A DNA stretch of 64,000 nucleotides from Rhodospirillaceae bacterium (lineage in GTDB: Bacteria > Pseudomonadota > Alphaproteobacteria > Rhodospirillales > Casp-alpha2): the NCBI GenBank assembly GCA_002706405.1, contig PALN01000030.1, positions 1 through 64,000 on the forward strand. Reading direction: 5' to 3'. The notes beneath the pieces were generated by a model. The model saw only the letters and a list, made by a program, of their open reading frames with translations. It was not told the DNA's origin and searched no databases. Position 1 is the stretch's first letter, and every line of letters starts with the position of its first letter. This document shows, piece by piece, positions 35,752-44,359 of this stretch. Both the position numbers and the translations under genes were made by a program.

Positions 35752-35774
35752 GCCGCAATCCTTACACCGACCAC

Positions 35775-37712
35775 TCAGTTGAAATAGAAGTACCGCAACA
35801 GTTCCGGGAAAAATCCGTCCTCATACGTGTTGAGGAACCCGTTCCCGTCGTTTGCCAACAGGCGATCGAAATCACCGTCTTTATCGTCGTCTGAGAACTT
35901 GAGGTCGCCCGCGCGAAACTCGCGGTAAAGGTCGGAATAGGAAAGACCGACCAACGCCTTGGTCAGATTGCTGGTCGGGTCGAACCAGTTTCGGAACCTT
36001 TGACGCAACTGGCGCATGATATCGCCGTCCGTCTTCACCCCTTGTTCCCCGGCGGCGGCGTCCACGTTTTCCCGGTCGTCCAGGGTTTCAGCCAAGCGCG
36101 GCGTGATCAGGAAGATCAGCGAGGTGTCTTCCGTCGTCGATGTCTTCGAACTGAAGAAGTACTGCAACAGCGGCACGCGGCCCAGAACCGGCACGTCGTC
36201 CGACGACTTCGATTTTTCCTCTTCCGTGCCGCCCCCCAAGACCAGGGTCTGGCCGATCGACAGGATGGCCGTGCTGCTCAGGCGGTTCTTCAACGTCGGG
36301 ATGACGCGGTTGAAGGTGACGCTGGATGTCGATGTGGTGAAGGTATCGAACTCGGCCTTGGTTTCCAGACGCACCCTGCCGCCGTCGAGAATTTCCGGCG
36401 TCACCTCGAAGGAAATGCCGACTTCCTTGTCGAAGGAATCCGCGCCATCACCGTCCACGGAATAGGTCACTTCCTGCCCCAGGAAAAAGCTGCCTGTCTC
36501 CCCTTCCAGCACGGTAATCGACGGCCGGGCCAGAACCTCGGTGCGGTTGTCCGTGTTGTTGGCGATGTTCAGACTGTAATCAATGGAGCTTTGGGAATTG
36601 GTGCCCAAGGCGATCTTGAACGCCTTTTGAATCCGTTTGGTCGCGGTGCTGCCCGACGTGCCACTGTCCTGGGTGAACTGGAACACATCACCGCTGAAAC
36701 TCGCCTGAAGCTGGGAGATCAGATTGACGCCCCGCCGTTCGGACAGGGACGAGGCCTGGCGAATGATGATCGCATCGACGACCAGCATGCCCGGCAGTTT
36801 CTTCAATTCTTCGGGCTTTTCCTCAGATTCGGCCGCACTCTGTTGCCCCGTGGCCGCACCTGACGTACTGCCCGGGGACTTGCTGGACGGCGCTCCGGCC
36901 GGCGCCTTGCCGCCGAAGAATTGCGCCTGCTGGATATGCCCGCCGCCGCGAATGGCGGCGTTTTTCAGGGCATTGTCGTGGAATCCCTGCCACTGCTGCA
37001 CCCGCATGCTCAGACGCCGGGCCTCTTGTTCAGAGACAAGGTCTCTATATTTTTCGACGAACTTGTCGGCGTCTTCGCGGTCGTTCAGGGCCGCATTGAC
37101 CACGGCGCGGGCGCGCACGTTCTCAACCGTCTCGCCGGTCAGTTCGGCGGCCCGGTTCAGGAATGCCTCGGCGGCGGCGGCATCGAAATCCAGATAACTG
37201 GCTTCGGCCAAGGCCTCGAAGATTTCAGGCGAGTCATCCTTGATCAACGCCGCCTCGCCCAGCCAGCGCAGGGCCTCGCCGTGTTCCCCGCGGCGCATGT
37301 GCCACAGGCCCAGCCGATAAGCCGACGGCCAATGGCGCAGATCGTTGTTCAACGCGGCGATATACCCGGACTGGGCCAATTCGCTCACCCTTGCCCCTTC
37401 GCTGCGGCTGCGCAGTTCGTAGACATAGGCGTTGAGGAAATGCAGGTCCGAGTCGGTCGGCGCCAGGTTGAGCGCCTGATTAAGAATGAAATTGGCTTCC
37501 GGAAGCGCCCCCCGACGGATGGCGTCCAGCGCTTTCCACAAGGGCTTTTCGTAATCGTTCTCGGTCAGTTTCAGGTGCGTTTTCGGCTTGGCCTCTGCCG
37601 ATTCCGCGCCGCCAATCCCCGTGGCAAGCCGCGGTTCAACCCCGGACATCTGCATGCACCCGCCAAGCATGGACACGCCGACCATGGCGGCAACCAATGT
37701 GTTCTTATTCAT
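35775..37712 (-). CDS. Secretin-domain outer-membrane lipoprotein with N-terminal TPR region
   Basis: 645 residues from the ATG at 37712 (GGAG 10 nt upstream; a GTG at 37730 is less likely). MNKNTLVAAMVGVSMLGGC gives a lipobox with Cys19. Residues about 45-230 are helical TPR-like repeats. A short N-domain precedes a secretin domain of about 385-555, with ARPSITVLEGETGSFFLGQE, the amphipathic strand run, and the hallmark VPVLGRVPLLQYFFSS then LIFLITPRL. The C-terminus holds Asp-rich Ca-binding-like loops (DDDKDGDFDRLL, NDGNGFLNTYED) and ends in aromatics (YFYFN). Secretins form large gated outer-membrane channels for type II, III and IV-pilus systems. No other such component is encoded here; the partner is the giant exported protein 23 bp downstream. 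Confidence 0.88.
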   Translation of the reverse strand: MNKNTLVAAMVGVSMLGGCMQMSGVEPRLATGIGGAESAEAKPKTHLKLTENDYEKPLWKALDAIRRGALPEANFILNQALNLAPTDSDLHFLNAYVYELRSRSEGARVSELAQSGYIAALNNDLRHWPSAYRLGLWHMRRGEHGEALRWLGEAALIKDDSPEIFEALAEASYLDFDAAAAEAFLNRAAELTGETVENVRARAVVNAALNDREDADKFVEKYRDLVSEQEARRLSMRVQQWQGFHDNALKNAAIRGGGHIQQAQFFGGKAPAGAPSSKSPGSTSGAATGQQSAAESEEKPEELKKLPGMLVVDAIIIRQASSLSERRGVNLISQLQASFSGDVFQFTQDSGTSGSTATKRIQKAFKIALGTNSQSSIDYSLNIANNTDNRTEVLARPSITVLEGETGSFFLGQEVTYSVDGDGADSFDKEVGISFEVTPEILDGGRVRLETKAEFDTFTTSTSSVTFNRVIPTLKNRLSSTAILSIGQTLVLGGGTEEEKSKSSDDVPVLGRVPLLQYFFSSKTSTTEDTSLIFLITPRLAETLDDRENVDAAAGEQGVKTDGDIMRQLRQRFRNWFDPTSNLTKALVGLSYSDLYREFRAGDLKFSDDDKDGDFDRLLANDGNGFLNTYEDGFFPELLRYFYFN

Positions 37713-37741
37713 TTTGGATACGCTCCGCACTGGATGCCGAC

Positions 37742-38023
37742 TTACTTCGCGCTGCCGGGAAGGACAGTGACGTCGTTACCCAACTTGGCCGCACGGAATC
37801 CGACGGGCACCCAGCGGCCCCGCTCTTCATCCAGGACCCAACTGCGGCCCGTTTTGCTGTCGATCATCATCGTGCCGTTGACCGTCCGCGGCCCCTTGTC
37901 CGCGTCGATATCGCGCTTGATGTTGACGATGCGGTAACGCCCTTCGTCATCATCGGCCCAGGCCGGATCAGCCGTCCAGATTGCTACGGCCAACGCCATC
38001 ATGGTCGCTGCGATAAACTTCAT
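37742..38023 (-). CDS. Small exported protein, 93 aa
   Basis: First gene of the secretin/giant-protein operon, with AAGGGGG before the ATG. The signal peptide is about 1-23 (MKFIAATMMALAVAIWTADPAWA). The mature 70 residues are beta-like, with DSKTGRSWVLDEERGRWVPVGF near 54-75, then a short tail. It is 29 bp upstream of the secretin ATG. It contains no cysteine and no lipobox, so it is soluble in the periplasm. No family recognised. A pilotin-like or chaperone-like role for the secretin or its cargo is a guess from position only. Confidence 0.7.
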   Translation of the reverse strand: MKFIAATMMALAVAIWTADPAWADDDEGRYRIVNIKRDIDADKGPRTVNGTMMIDSKTGRSWVLDEERGRWVPVGFRAAKLGNDVTVLPGSAK

Positions 38024-38143
38024 GCCGATTTACCCCCTTGTTAGAGAACTTTTTTTCAAGAACCGCGCAGACGCGATTCACGGCCCGAAGACGGCATGTT
38101 CCGGACCGATCAGGGCAAAGCATATTTGTTTTCCCTCACGGAT

Positions 38144-38164
38144 GTTTGACTGAGCGTCTCAAAC
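38144..38164. promoter_or_regulatory. Inverted repeat in the divergent region before the araC-type gene
   Basis: GTTTGA-N9-TCAAAC (38144-38149 and 38159-38164) lies between the divergent starts at 38023 and 38308. It is a candidate operator for control of the secretin operon or of the AraC gene. The remainder of 38024-38307 shows only a T7 run near 38048 and no gene. Confidence 0.35.
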
Positions 38165-38307
38165 TTCTTGATCACCGCCCCGGGCGGAGGATACCTTTTC
38201 AACCATGCAGAGAGCGGGACGCCCGCCCACCAAACGGGAGCTCGCGCCATGACAGAGACGGACCGGCCCCCTATCGGGATGAAAAAGTCCCACCGGTAAA
38301 ATCGGCC

Positions 38308-39357
38308 ATGAACGCGATCAGCAAATCCCAATTTTCGACGACCCGCCTGCCTGCCGACCAACGGTTCGATGTCTGGCGGGAAAGCATTTCTGCCCTGTTC
38401 GATGTCACGCCATCGTCCCGCTCGGCCGCGGACGGCTTTGATGCCTCACTGACCAGTTTTCTCCTGAACGATCAGATCATGTTCAGCCGCTGCGAAACGA
38501 AGGCACAGCGGTTCGAACGGGATTCCCTTCGGGCATCCAAGGACGGATTGGATCATTTTCTGATTCAGACCCATCTAGAGGGCGGTCAGGAAGTGCGCCG
38601 CGGGCGACACCATTCCGAAGCCGCCGTCGGCGACCTGCTGATCATCGACCTGGCGGAACGCCACATGTCGGAAACATCTGATTTCTCGCATCTGACCCTG
38701 GTCGTGCCGCGACCGCTCCTCGCCCCCTACCTGCGCCGACCGGACAGCCAGCAATGCCGCGTCCTCAAGGGCGCCGATCCCTTGACCGCCATGGCCGTCA
38801 ATCACCTGAAAATGCTGTTTTCCATGTCCGACGGCCTGACCGAGGAAAGCGCGGCCCTGTCGGTCGAACCGACACTGGCGCTGATGGCAAGCGCCCTGAA
38901 CGGTTCCGCGGACGATGTGGAAAACGCCGCCGCTGCCGCCGCCGCCAGTCTTCTGCATCGGGCAAAGACCGAGATCGAGCGCAATCTGGCATCTGCCGAG
39001 CTGTCGGTTTCAACCTTGTGCAGCGCCGTCGGATTGTCCCGGGCCGGACTTTACCGCCTGTTCGCCCCTTATGGCGGCGTCCGGGCCTATATCCAGGACC
39101 GGCGCCTTCGCCGCGCGGCCGCGGACCTGGTTTCGCCCCGCCACCAGCAAAAATATGTTTACGACATTGCGTTCAATTGGGGCTTCGCCAGCGAGGCCCA
39201 TTTCTCCCGCGCCTTCAAGGCCCGGTTCGGCATGTCGCCCAAGGACGCCCGTGAATTGGGCCGTACCGGCGTCCACTTGGATACGCAGATTTCCGACACG
39301 CCGCAGATCGGTGATCGCGACTACGAAATCTGGCTGTCGCAAACGCTCAAGATCTAA
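38308..39357 (+). CDS. AraC-family transcriptional regulator
   Basis: 349 residues from the ATG at 38308; the frame is open further upstream without a family match. The N-terminal sensor part (about 15-210) resembles the AraC-binding-like domain of AraC/OxyR-type activators (RFDVWRESISALFDV, then DLLIIDLAERHMSET). The C-terminal double helix-turn-helix at about 235-335 shows LSVSTLCSAVGLSRAGLYRLF and the second helix region YDIAFNWGFASEAHFSRAFK with FGMSPKDAREL. It is divergent from the secretin/giant-protein operon and is the most likely local regulator of it. Ligand unknown. Confidence 0.85.
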   Translation: MNAISKSQFSTTRLPADQRFDVWRESISALFDVTPSSRSAADGFDASLTSFLLNDQIMFSRCETKAQRFERDSLRASKDGLDHFLIQTHLEGGQEVRRGRHHSEAAVGDLLIIDLAERHMSETSDFSHLTLVVPRPLLAPYLRRPDSQQCRVLKGADPLTAMAVNHLKMLFSMSDGLTEESAALSVEPTLALMASALNGSADDVENAAAAAAASLLHRAKTEIERNLASAELSVSTLCSAVGLSRAGLYRLFAPYGGVRAYIQDRRLRRAAADLVSPRHQQKYVYDIAFNWGFASEAHFSRAFKARFGMSPKDARELGRTGVHLDTQISDTPQIGDRDYEIWLSQTLKI

Positions 39358-39486
39358 CGGGCGTCGCAAACGCGTCCCGACTGATTCCATGAGTTGCCCC
39401 CTGGTTGTTGGCTCCCACGGCTTGTCGAAACGAACCGGTCACTGAATTGCGCGCCTGAGGCGCCGCCAGGCTGGCAGGGCATGACG

Positions 39487-39517
39487 AAAAGGAGCCCTCA
39501 GCTTGGCTGAGGACTCC
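39487..39517 (-). terminator. Rho-independent terminator of the first Liv operon
   Basis: On the minus strand, GGAGTCCTCAGC-CAA-GCTGAGGGCTCC (12-bp stem with one mismatch) is followed by TTTT. It is 74 bp past the stop of the binding-protein gene. With its A-flank it may also serve the convergent AraC gene weakly. Confidence 0.7.
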
Positions 39518-39590
39518 TTCCGCGGACTTAAAAATATTTGCCGAGCGGCGACATGGATTGACGCCGCCTCCCGACGGTCGATGTCACCCG

Positions 39591-40838
39591 TCAGGAAATG
39601 GTCTGCACGAACTCGTTGTTACCGTCCTGAATGACCCGATGCAGGAAGTGACGGTTCAGCTGATCGCCGGATTCGTTGAAATCGCAATCGGCTCCGGCGC
39701 CGACATAGGCGACCTTTTCACCGGCGCGGATCAGTTTCAGCGCCTCCAGGCCGTCGCCGGTCAGGGCACCCGGCGGGTTGGCGATTTCCGGAACCATCTT
39801 GGTCCAGGTCGCGCTGACGTCCGTGCCGGCCTTTTCCATGGCCAAAGCCGCCACCCACATCTGGTCGAAGGCATTGCCCGCAAACAGGAACACGGTGTCT
39901 TCCGGCTCGCCCATCATCTTGATGAACTTCTTGTAGTTGGGGCTGGTCAGCGGCGGAGCCGGTTGATAGTGATCGATGCCCTCCGCCACTTCGGGGCCGA
40001 CGTTCTTAAGGAAGCGACCGTTGGCGTCGCCGGCGATGGACAGGGTGCAAACCTTGCTGTCGAAGCCGCCGCGGTAGACCTCTTTCATGATCGACGTGAA
40101 GTCGGTCAACAGGCCGGGGATGAATACTGCGTCGGGCTCGCCGCCGAACACCTTTTCCACCTCGGCCCGATAGGACGGCTGCTCCGGCAGGTAGGTCAGG
40201 TTCTGCACCACCTTGCCGCCGCCTTTTTCGAACTCCGCAATGAACGGGTCGATCATCGGCATGATGAAGGGATTCTGCTGGGCCAGAACGGCAATGTTCT
40301 TATAACCGCGCTGTTTCATGATCTTGGCGCCGGCCGGGCCCCACTGGGTCGACTTGGCCTGGAACCGCCAGATCAAACCGCCGTGGTCTTGTTCCGTCAC
40401 CGGGTTGGCCGCGCAGCTGACCATCATCACCTTCTTGGCGTCGATCAGAAGCTGCTTGGACGCCATGGCGATGGGGCTGCCCCAATAACCGATGATGCAG
40501 CTGACGTCGTTGAGCTCCAGAAGCTTCTTGGTCGCCACCGCGCCGGCGGTCGGGCTGGTCTCCGAATCCTCGATGATCAATTCCACGGGCCGACCGCCAA
40601 GCAGTCCACCGGCGTCGTTGATCGTCTTGACGACCAGCTTGGCTGCTTTCTCCATCTCGGGCCCGTAAGCGCCGGTCGCCCCGGTGAAGGGAATCACCAT
40701 GCCGATCTTGATCGGTCCGCTGGCGGCGCGCGCGCTGCGGATGAAGGGGGCGGCGAGCGTCAAGGCCCCGGCGGCAACGCCGGTGGACAGAAGGCGGCGG
40801 CGGGTAAGACCGTTCTGCGGTTTTGCGTTTCGGGTCAT
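39591..40838 (-). CDS. ABC transporter substrate-binding protein, LivJ-like (system A)
   Basis: 415 residues from the ATG at 40838 (AAGGAG upstream). The N-terminus has a twin-arginine signal (LTRRRLLSTG, then hydrophobic AGALTLAAPF), so it is probably Tat-exported. The mature part starts GPIKIGMVIPFTGATGAYG, typical of periplasmic binding proteins of the branched-chain amino acid/amide family. The ligand pocket includes ASKQLLIDAKKVMMVSCAANP near 126-146. Last gene of an operon that starts with a dioxygenase at 45340. The ligand is not predictable from the family; the operon suggests something the dioxygenase hydroxylates. Confidence 0.85.
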   Translation of the reverse strand: MTRNAKPQNGLTRRRLLSTGVAAGALTLAAPFIRSARAASGPIKIGMVIPFTGATGAYGPEMEKAAKLVVKTINDAGGLLGGRPVELIIEDSETSPTAGAVATKKLLELNDVSCIIGYWGSPIAMASKQLLIDAKKVMMVSCAANPVTEQDHGGLIWRFQAKSTQWGPAGAKIMKQRGYKNIAVLAQQNPFIMPMIDPFIAEFEKGGGKVVQNLTYLPEQPSYRAEVEKVFGGEPDAVFIPGLLTDFTSIMKEVYRGGFDSKVCTLSIAGDANGRFLKNVGPEVAEGIDHYQPAPPLTSPNYKKFIKMMGEPEDTVFLFAGNAFDQMWVAALAMEKAGTDVSATWTKMVPEIANPPGALTGDGLEALKLIRAGEKVAYVGAGADCDFNESGDQLNRHFLHRVIQDGNNEFVQTIS

Positions 40839-40842
40839 GCAA

Positions 40843-41844
40843 TTACTCCTTGGGAATGGGATGAAGGGTTTCGGTCCGCCGTGGCAGGCTTTGCGGCAGA
40901 ACCATCGTGTCATCGCCGTCGGCGTCGCGGCGGGGGGAGTCTCCGTCGGTCCTCGCCGGGGCCAGACGGAATTCGGGAAGCAGGCCCTGGGGCCGGAAAA
41001 TCAACAGCGCGATCAGCCCGGCGCCGATCAGGATCAGACGCACGGCCGCAACCTGGGCATTGTCGAGGAACGGGATCACGTCCTTGAGGAATCGCGTTGC
41101 CTCCAACAGCACCATGATGGAACAGGCCCCCAGGATCAGTCCGCGTTGCGAGCCGCGCCCGCCGGCGATCACTGCCATGAAGGCATAGGCCGTCAGGATC
41201 GGGGTGAACTGGCTGGGGTCGATGTAGGAGAACTGAAATGCCTGCAGCGATCCGGCGATCCCGGTCACCGCGCCGCCCAGGGCAAAGGCCTTGGCGCGCA
41301 GCAACAGCACGTTCTTGCCCAAGCTGGCCGCGACCAGGTCGTCGTCGCGCACGGCCCGCAGCGCCCGGCCGAAGGGCGAACGCGCCGATTTATCCAACGC
41401 CAGGAATACCACCAGCACGATGACCAGGCTGAACACCATGTAGAAGGTTTCATAATTGGCCTCCCCGATGACACCGACGAATGGGCGGGGAATGCCGGGC
41501 AGGCCCATGGCGCCGCCGGTCAGCCAGCTTTCATTGAGCGTGACCAGGCGCACGATTTCGCCGAAACCAAGGGTGACGATGGCGAGATAATCCTCGGACA
41601 ATCGCATGGAAATGAGCGACAACAGGGCTCCGGCCGCGGAACAGGCAACGATGGCCATCGCCATGGCCGCAAATGTGCTCCATCCGGCCAAGGTCAGGAT
41701 CGCCGTGACATAGGCCCCCAGCGCCACGAACCCGGCGAGACCAAAGTTGACCATGCCGCACATGCCCCATTGGATGTTCAGCGCCATGGCGATCAGCGCG
41801 GCAATCGACACCAGGGTCAGGATCGTTGTCAGGTAACCAATCAT
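40843..41844 (-). CDS. Liv-type ABC permease, LivM-like (system A)
   Basis: 333 residues from the ATG at 41844, with GGAG upstream and a 4-bp overlap with the LivH-like stop. About nine TM segments (MIGYLTTILTLVSIAALIAM first). The family loop is seen: SEDYLAIVTLGFGEIVRL near 85-102 and ALRAVRDDDLVAASLGKN near 173-190. A charged C-terminal tail of some 35 residues ends the protein. It pairs with the LivH-like permease to form the channel; the binding-protein gene begins 4 bp after its stop. Confidence 0.88.
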   Translation of the reverse strand: MIGYLTTILTLVSIAALIAMALNIQWGMCGMVNFGLAGFVALGAYVTAILTLAGWSTFAAMAMAIVACSAAGALLSLISMRLSEDYLAIVTLGFGEIVRLVTLNESWLTGGAMGLPGIPRPFVGVIGEANYETFYMVFSLVIVLVVFLALDKSARSPFGRALRAVRDDDLVAASLGKNVLLLRAKAFALGGAVTGIAGSLQAFQFSYIDPSQFTPILTAYAFMAVIAGGRGSQRGLILGACSIMVLLEATRFLKDVIPFLDNAQVAAVRLILIGAGLIALLIFRPQGLLPEFRLAPARTDGDSPRRDADGDDTMVLPQSLPRRTETLHPIPKE

Positions 41845-42701
41845 TTGCGGATCTCCAGGCGGCCGAACAAGCCGTTCGGGCGAAACAACAGGACCAGGGC
41901 AATGGCCGCGAAGGCGACGCCGGCGCGGTAGTTGGGATCGACCACCAGGGTTGCCAGCTCGCCGATCACGCCCAAACCGATGGCGCCGACCACCGCGCCC
42001 ACGGGGCTGCCCAGGCCGCCGACCACGGCGGCGGCAAAGCAGACGATGATGTAGTTCCAGCCCAATTGCGGGTCGATCGCCCGGTCGAGGCCGATCAGAA
42101 TGCCTGCGGCGGCGGTCAGGGCGCCGGCCAGCAGCCACGTGAGGCTGACCACGCGCGTCGCCTCGATGCCGCGGGCGGCCGCCAACGTCGGATTGTCGGA
42201 CATGGCGCGCATGGCGCGGCCAAGCGGCGAATGGATGAGGATCACATAGACCAACACCATGGCGCCGATGCTGACGCCGGCGGTGAGGATCTGTTCGAAA
42301 TTGATGCGCACCCCCATGACACGGTAGGGCCGCGTCAGGGCCATATCGAAATTGCGCGCTTCATTGCCGAACATCAGCCGGCAAAGGTTTTCCAGCACGA
42401 AGGACAATCCCATGCTGGCGACCAGCAGGGTAATCGGCCCGCGGTCCCGCAGGGGCCGAAACACGGCCGCGTCGCAGGCCAGTGCGACCAGGGGAAACAG
42501 CACCACGGTAAACAACGCCGCCGCGACGAGGGGCACGCCGCCATAGAAGTTCAGCACCCAGGCAAGATAGGCCGCCGCCGTCAGCATGGCGCCGATGGCG
42601 AAGTTGGGAAACCGCAGGATGCCGAACGTGAGCGACAGCGCGAGGGCCGGCAGCGCGACGATCAGTCCGGTCACCAGTCCGTTAACGAGCAGTTGTGCCA
42701 T
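41841..42701 (-). CDS. Liv-type ABC permease, LivH-like (system A)
   Basis: 286 residues with about eight TM segments. Typical LivH features are the LPALALSLTFGILRFPNFAIGAM start, the cytoplasmic coupling loop GRAMRAMSDNPTLAAARGI near 150-168, and VVGGLGSPVGAVVGAIGLG near 225-243. Only 3 bp separate it from the upstream ATPase gene, and it overlaps the LivM-like gene by 4 bp. Confidence 0.88.
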   Translation of the reverse strand: MAQLLVNGLVTGLIVALPALALSLTFGILRFPNFAIGAMLTAAAYLAWVLNFYGGVPLVAAALFTVVLFPLVALACDAAVFRPLRDRGPITLLVASMGLSFVLENLCRLMFGNEARNFDMALTRPYRVMGVRINFEQILTAGVSIGAMVLVYVILIHSPLGRAMRAMSDNPTLAAARGIEATRVVSLTWLLAGALTAAAGILIGLDRAIDPQLGWNYIIVCFAAAVVGGLGSPVGAVVGAIGLGVIGELATLVVDPNYRAGVAFAAIALVLLFRPNGLFGRLEIRK

Positions 42702-42704
42702 GTT

Positions 42705-43427
42705 TCATGCTTCTCCAAGGAACAGTTGCGCCAGATCGTCGCGCGCCTTCAGATCGGTCGCCGGCGCCAAACGGCGCACGGCCCCATTGACCAGGACCAG
42801 GACCCGGTCGGAAACGGGCAGCGCCGCCGCCACGTTTTGTTCAACCAGAATGACCGTGGTCCCCTGGGCGTTGACCGTTTGCACGGCCTCGAATATCTCG
42901 CCGGCCAGGCGCGGCGACAGACCGGCCGATGGTTCGTCCAGCAACAGAACGTCAGGCGCCGAAATCAGGGCGCAGGCGAAGGCCAGCATCTGGCGCTGTC
43001 CGCCCGACAGTGTCCCTGCCTGGACACCCAGCCGCCCGGCCACGTCCGGAAACATCCCGAGCACCCGATCGCGTTCGCTTTGCGCCACGCCGCCACGCAG
43101 GCCGATGAACTCGGTCGCCAGACGTAGGTTCTCGCCCACGGTCATGTTGCGGAAGACATTGAATTCCTGCGGCACGTAGGCCAGGCCGGCGGCGATCCGC
43201 TGAGCCGTCTTCAGATGCGTGACGTCGCGCCCGAACAGGCTGATCCGGCCTTCGCGCACCGGCACGATGCCGGCCAGCACCTTGATCAACGACGACTTGC
43301 CCGATCCATTGGGTCCGATGATGGTGAACACCTCGCCGGGCCGAACGTCGAACGTAATGCCGTTGAGGATGTCGTCGCCGCCGTATCCGGCGCGCAAATT
43401 CTCGACGCTTATCGGGATGGCGCTCAC
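42705..43427 (-). CDS. Liv-type ABC ATPase, LivF-like (system A)
   Basis: 240 residues. Walker A GPNGSGKSS near 36-44, Q-loop YVPQEFNVFRNMTVGENL, signature LSGGQRQMLAFACAL near 140, Walker B VLLLDEPSAGL near 160 and switch region VILVEQNV. The C-terminus ARDDLAQLFLGEA is LivF-like. It overlaps the LivG-like gene by 4 bp and forms the ATPase heterodimer with it. Confidence 0.9.
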   Translation of the reverse strand: MSAIPISVENLRAGYGGDDILNGITFDVRPGEVFTIIGPNGSGKSSLIKVLAGIVPVREGRISLFGRDVTHLKTAQRIAAGLAYVPQEFNVFRNMTVGENLRLATEFIGLRGGVAQSERDRVLGMFPDVAGRLGVQAGTLSGGQRQMLAFACALISAPDVLLLDEPSAGLSPRLAGEIFEAVQTVNAQGTTVILVEQNVAAALPVSDRVLVLVNGAVRRLAPATDLKARDDLAQLFLGEA

Positions 43428-44179
43428 AGCACACCCCCTAGATAGGCTTCGACCACACGGGGGTCGGATGTGACGTCTTCGAACGAACCGGAAACCAGGG
43501 AGCGACCTTCGGCCATGACGACGACGCGGTCGCTCAAGGCCCGCACCATGTCCATGTTGTGCTCGACCAGGGCGAAGGTCATGCCCTCGCTCTTGAGTTC
43601 CAGAATGACGTCAATCAGCGTGTTGACCATGGGCGGTGCGACGCCCGCCGCCGGTTCGTCCAGCAGCACCGCGCGTGGGCGCAGCATCAGCGCGCGCACC
43701 AATTCCAAAAGCTTCTTCTGCCCACCGGAAAGAGCGTTGGCCGTGTTGCCGGCCAGCCGATCGAGACCGACCCGCCGCAACAACGCCATGGCGCGCTCCA
43801 TGGCGGCATCCTGGGCCCGGCGCACGGATCCGGCCTGAAACAGGGGGCGAAAGAAACTGTCATCGTGCTGCGTCGCGTCGGCGAGCAGAAGATTCTCGAC
43901 CAGGGTCAGGCTGGACAGTTCGCGGGAGATCTGGAAAGTGCGAGCAAGCCCCCGCGACGCCAGGATGTGCGGCTTGGCCCCGGTGACGTCTGCGCCCAAG
44001 AAGGTGACCGTCCCACCGTCCGGTGTCTGGGCCCCCGCGACACAGTTCAACAGGGTCGACTTGCCCGCCCCATTGGGACCGATAACCGCGGTAATCGCGC
44101 CCTCGGCAATGTCCAGAGAACAGCCGTCGAGGGCGGCAACGCCGCCGTAATGTTTCTTCAAATCCGTAATGGCTAACAC
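43424..44179 (-). CDS. Liv-type ABC ATPase, LivG-like (system A)
   Basis: 251 residues if translation starts at the GTG at 44179 (VLAITDLKKHYGG), which has GGGGA 8 nt upstream and matches the usual family start. ATGs at 44206 and 44245 would add 9 or 22 residues without a ribosome site. Walker A GPNGAGKST, signature LSGGQKKLLELVRAL, Walker B AVLLDEPAAGV and switch FALVEHNMD are intact. The LivG insertion (LASRGLARTFQISRELSSLTLVENLL) is present. Confidence 0.88.
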   Translation of the reverse strand: MLAITDLKKHYGGVAALDGCSLDIAEGAITAVIGPNGAGKSTLLNCVAGAQTPDGGTVTFLGADVTGAKPHILASRGLARTFQISRELSSLTLVENLLLADATQHDDSFFRPLFQAGSVRRAQDAAMERAMALLRRVGLDRLAGNTANALSGGQKKLLELVRALMLRPRAVLLDEPAAGVAPPMVNTLIDVILELKSEGMTFALVEHNMDMVRALSDRVVVMAEGRSLVSGSFEDVTSDPRVVEAYLGGVL

Positions 44180-44231
44180 CGATAGGTCCCCAAGAATCAA
44201 TCCCATTCGGCAGCCGTGCAGCAACGGCCAC

Positions 44232-44247
44232 CGGTGTGAAAACACCG
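44232..44247. other. Hairpin in the gap between dioxygenase and LivG-like gene
   Basis: CGGTGT-GAAA-ACACCG is a perfect 6-bp stem with a tetraloop. It lies in the roughly 180-bp gap between the dioxygenase stop and the ATPase start, with a second weak hairpin near 44275-44290. No T run follows, so it may be processing or attenuation rather than termination. Confidence 0.3.
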
Positions 44248-44359
44248 CCTTTGGATGATTCTTGTCCCCAAGGAGCCGGCTTTGCCGGTGGCCTCCTGTC
44301 GTCGTCTGCGCCGATCATTGGTGTCGGCGCTTAAGCGGGCATGCCCGCCGGTTCTAAGT

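Noticed and set aside
35775-37712. Type II or type III secretion locus
   Set aside because: Only the secretin is present: no ATPase, inner-membrane platform, pseudopilin or export apparatus gene lies nearby.
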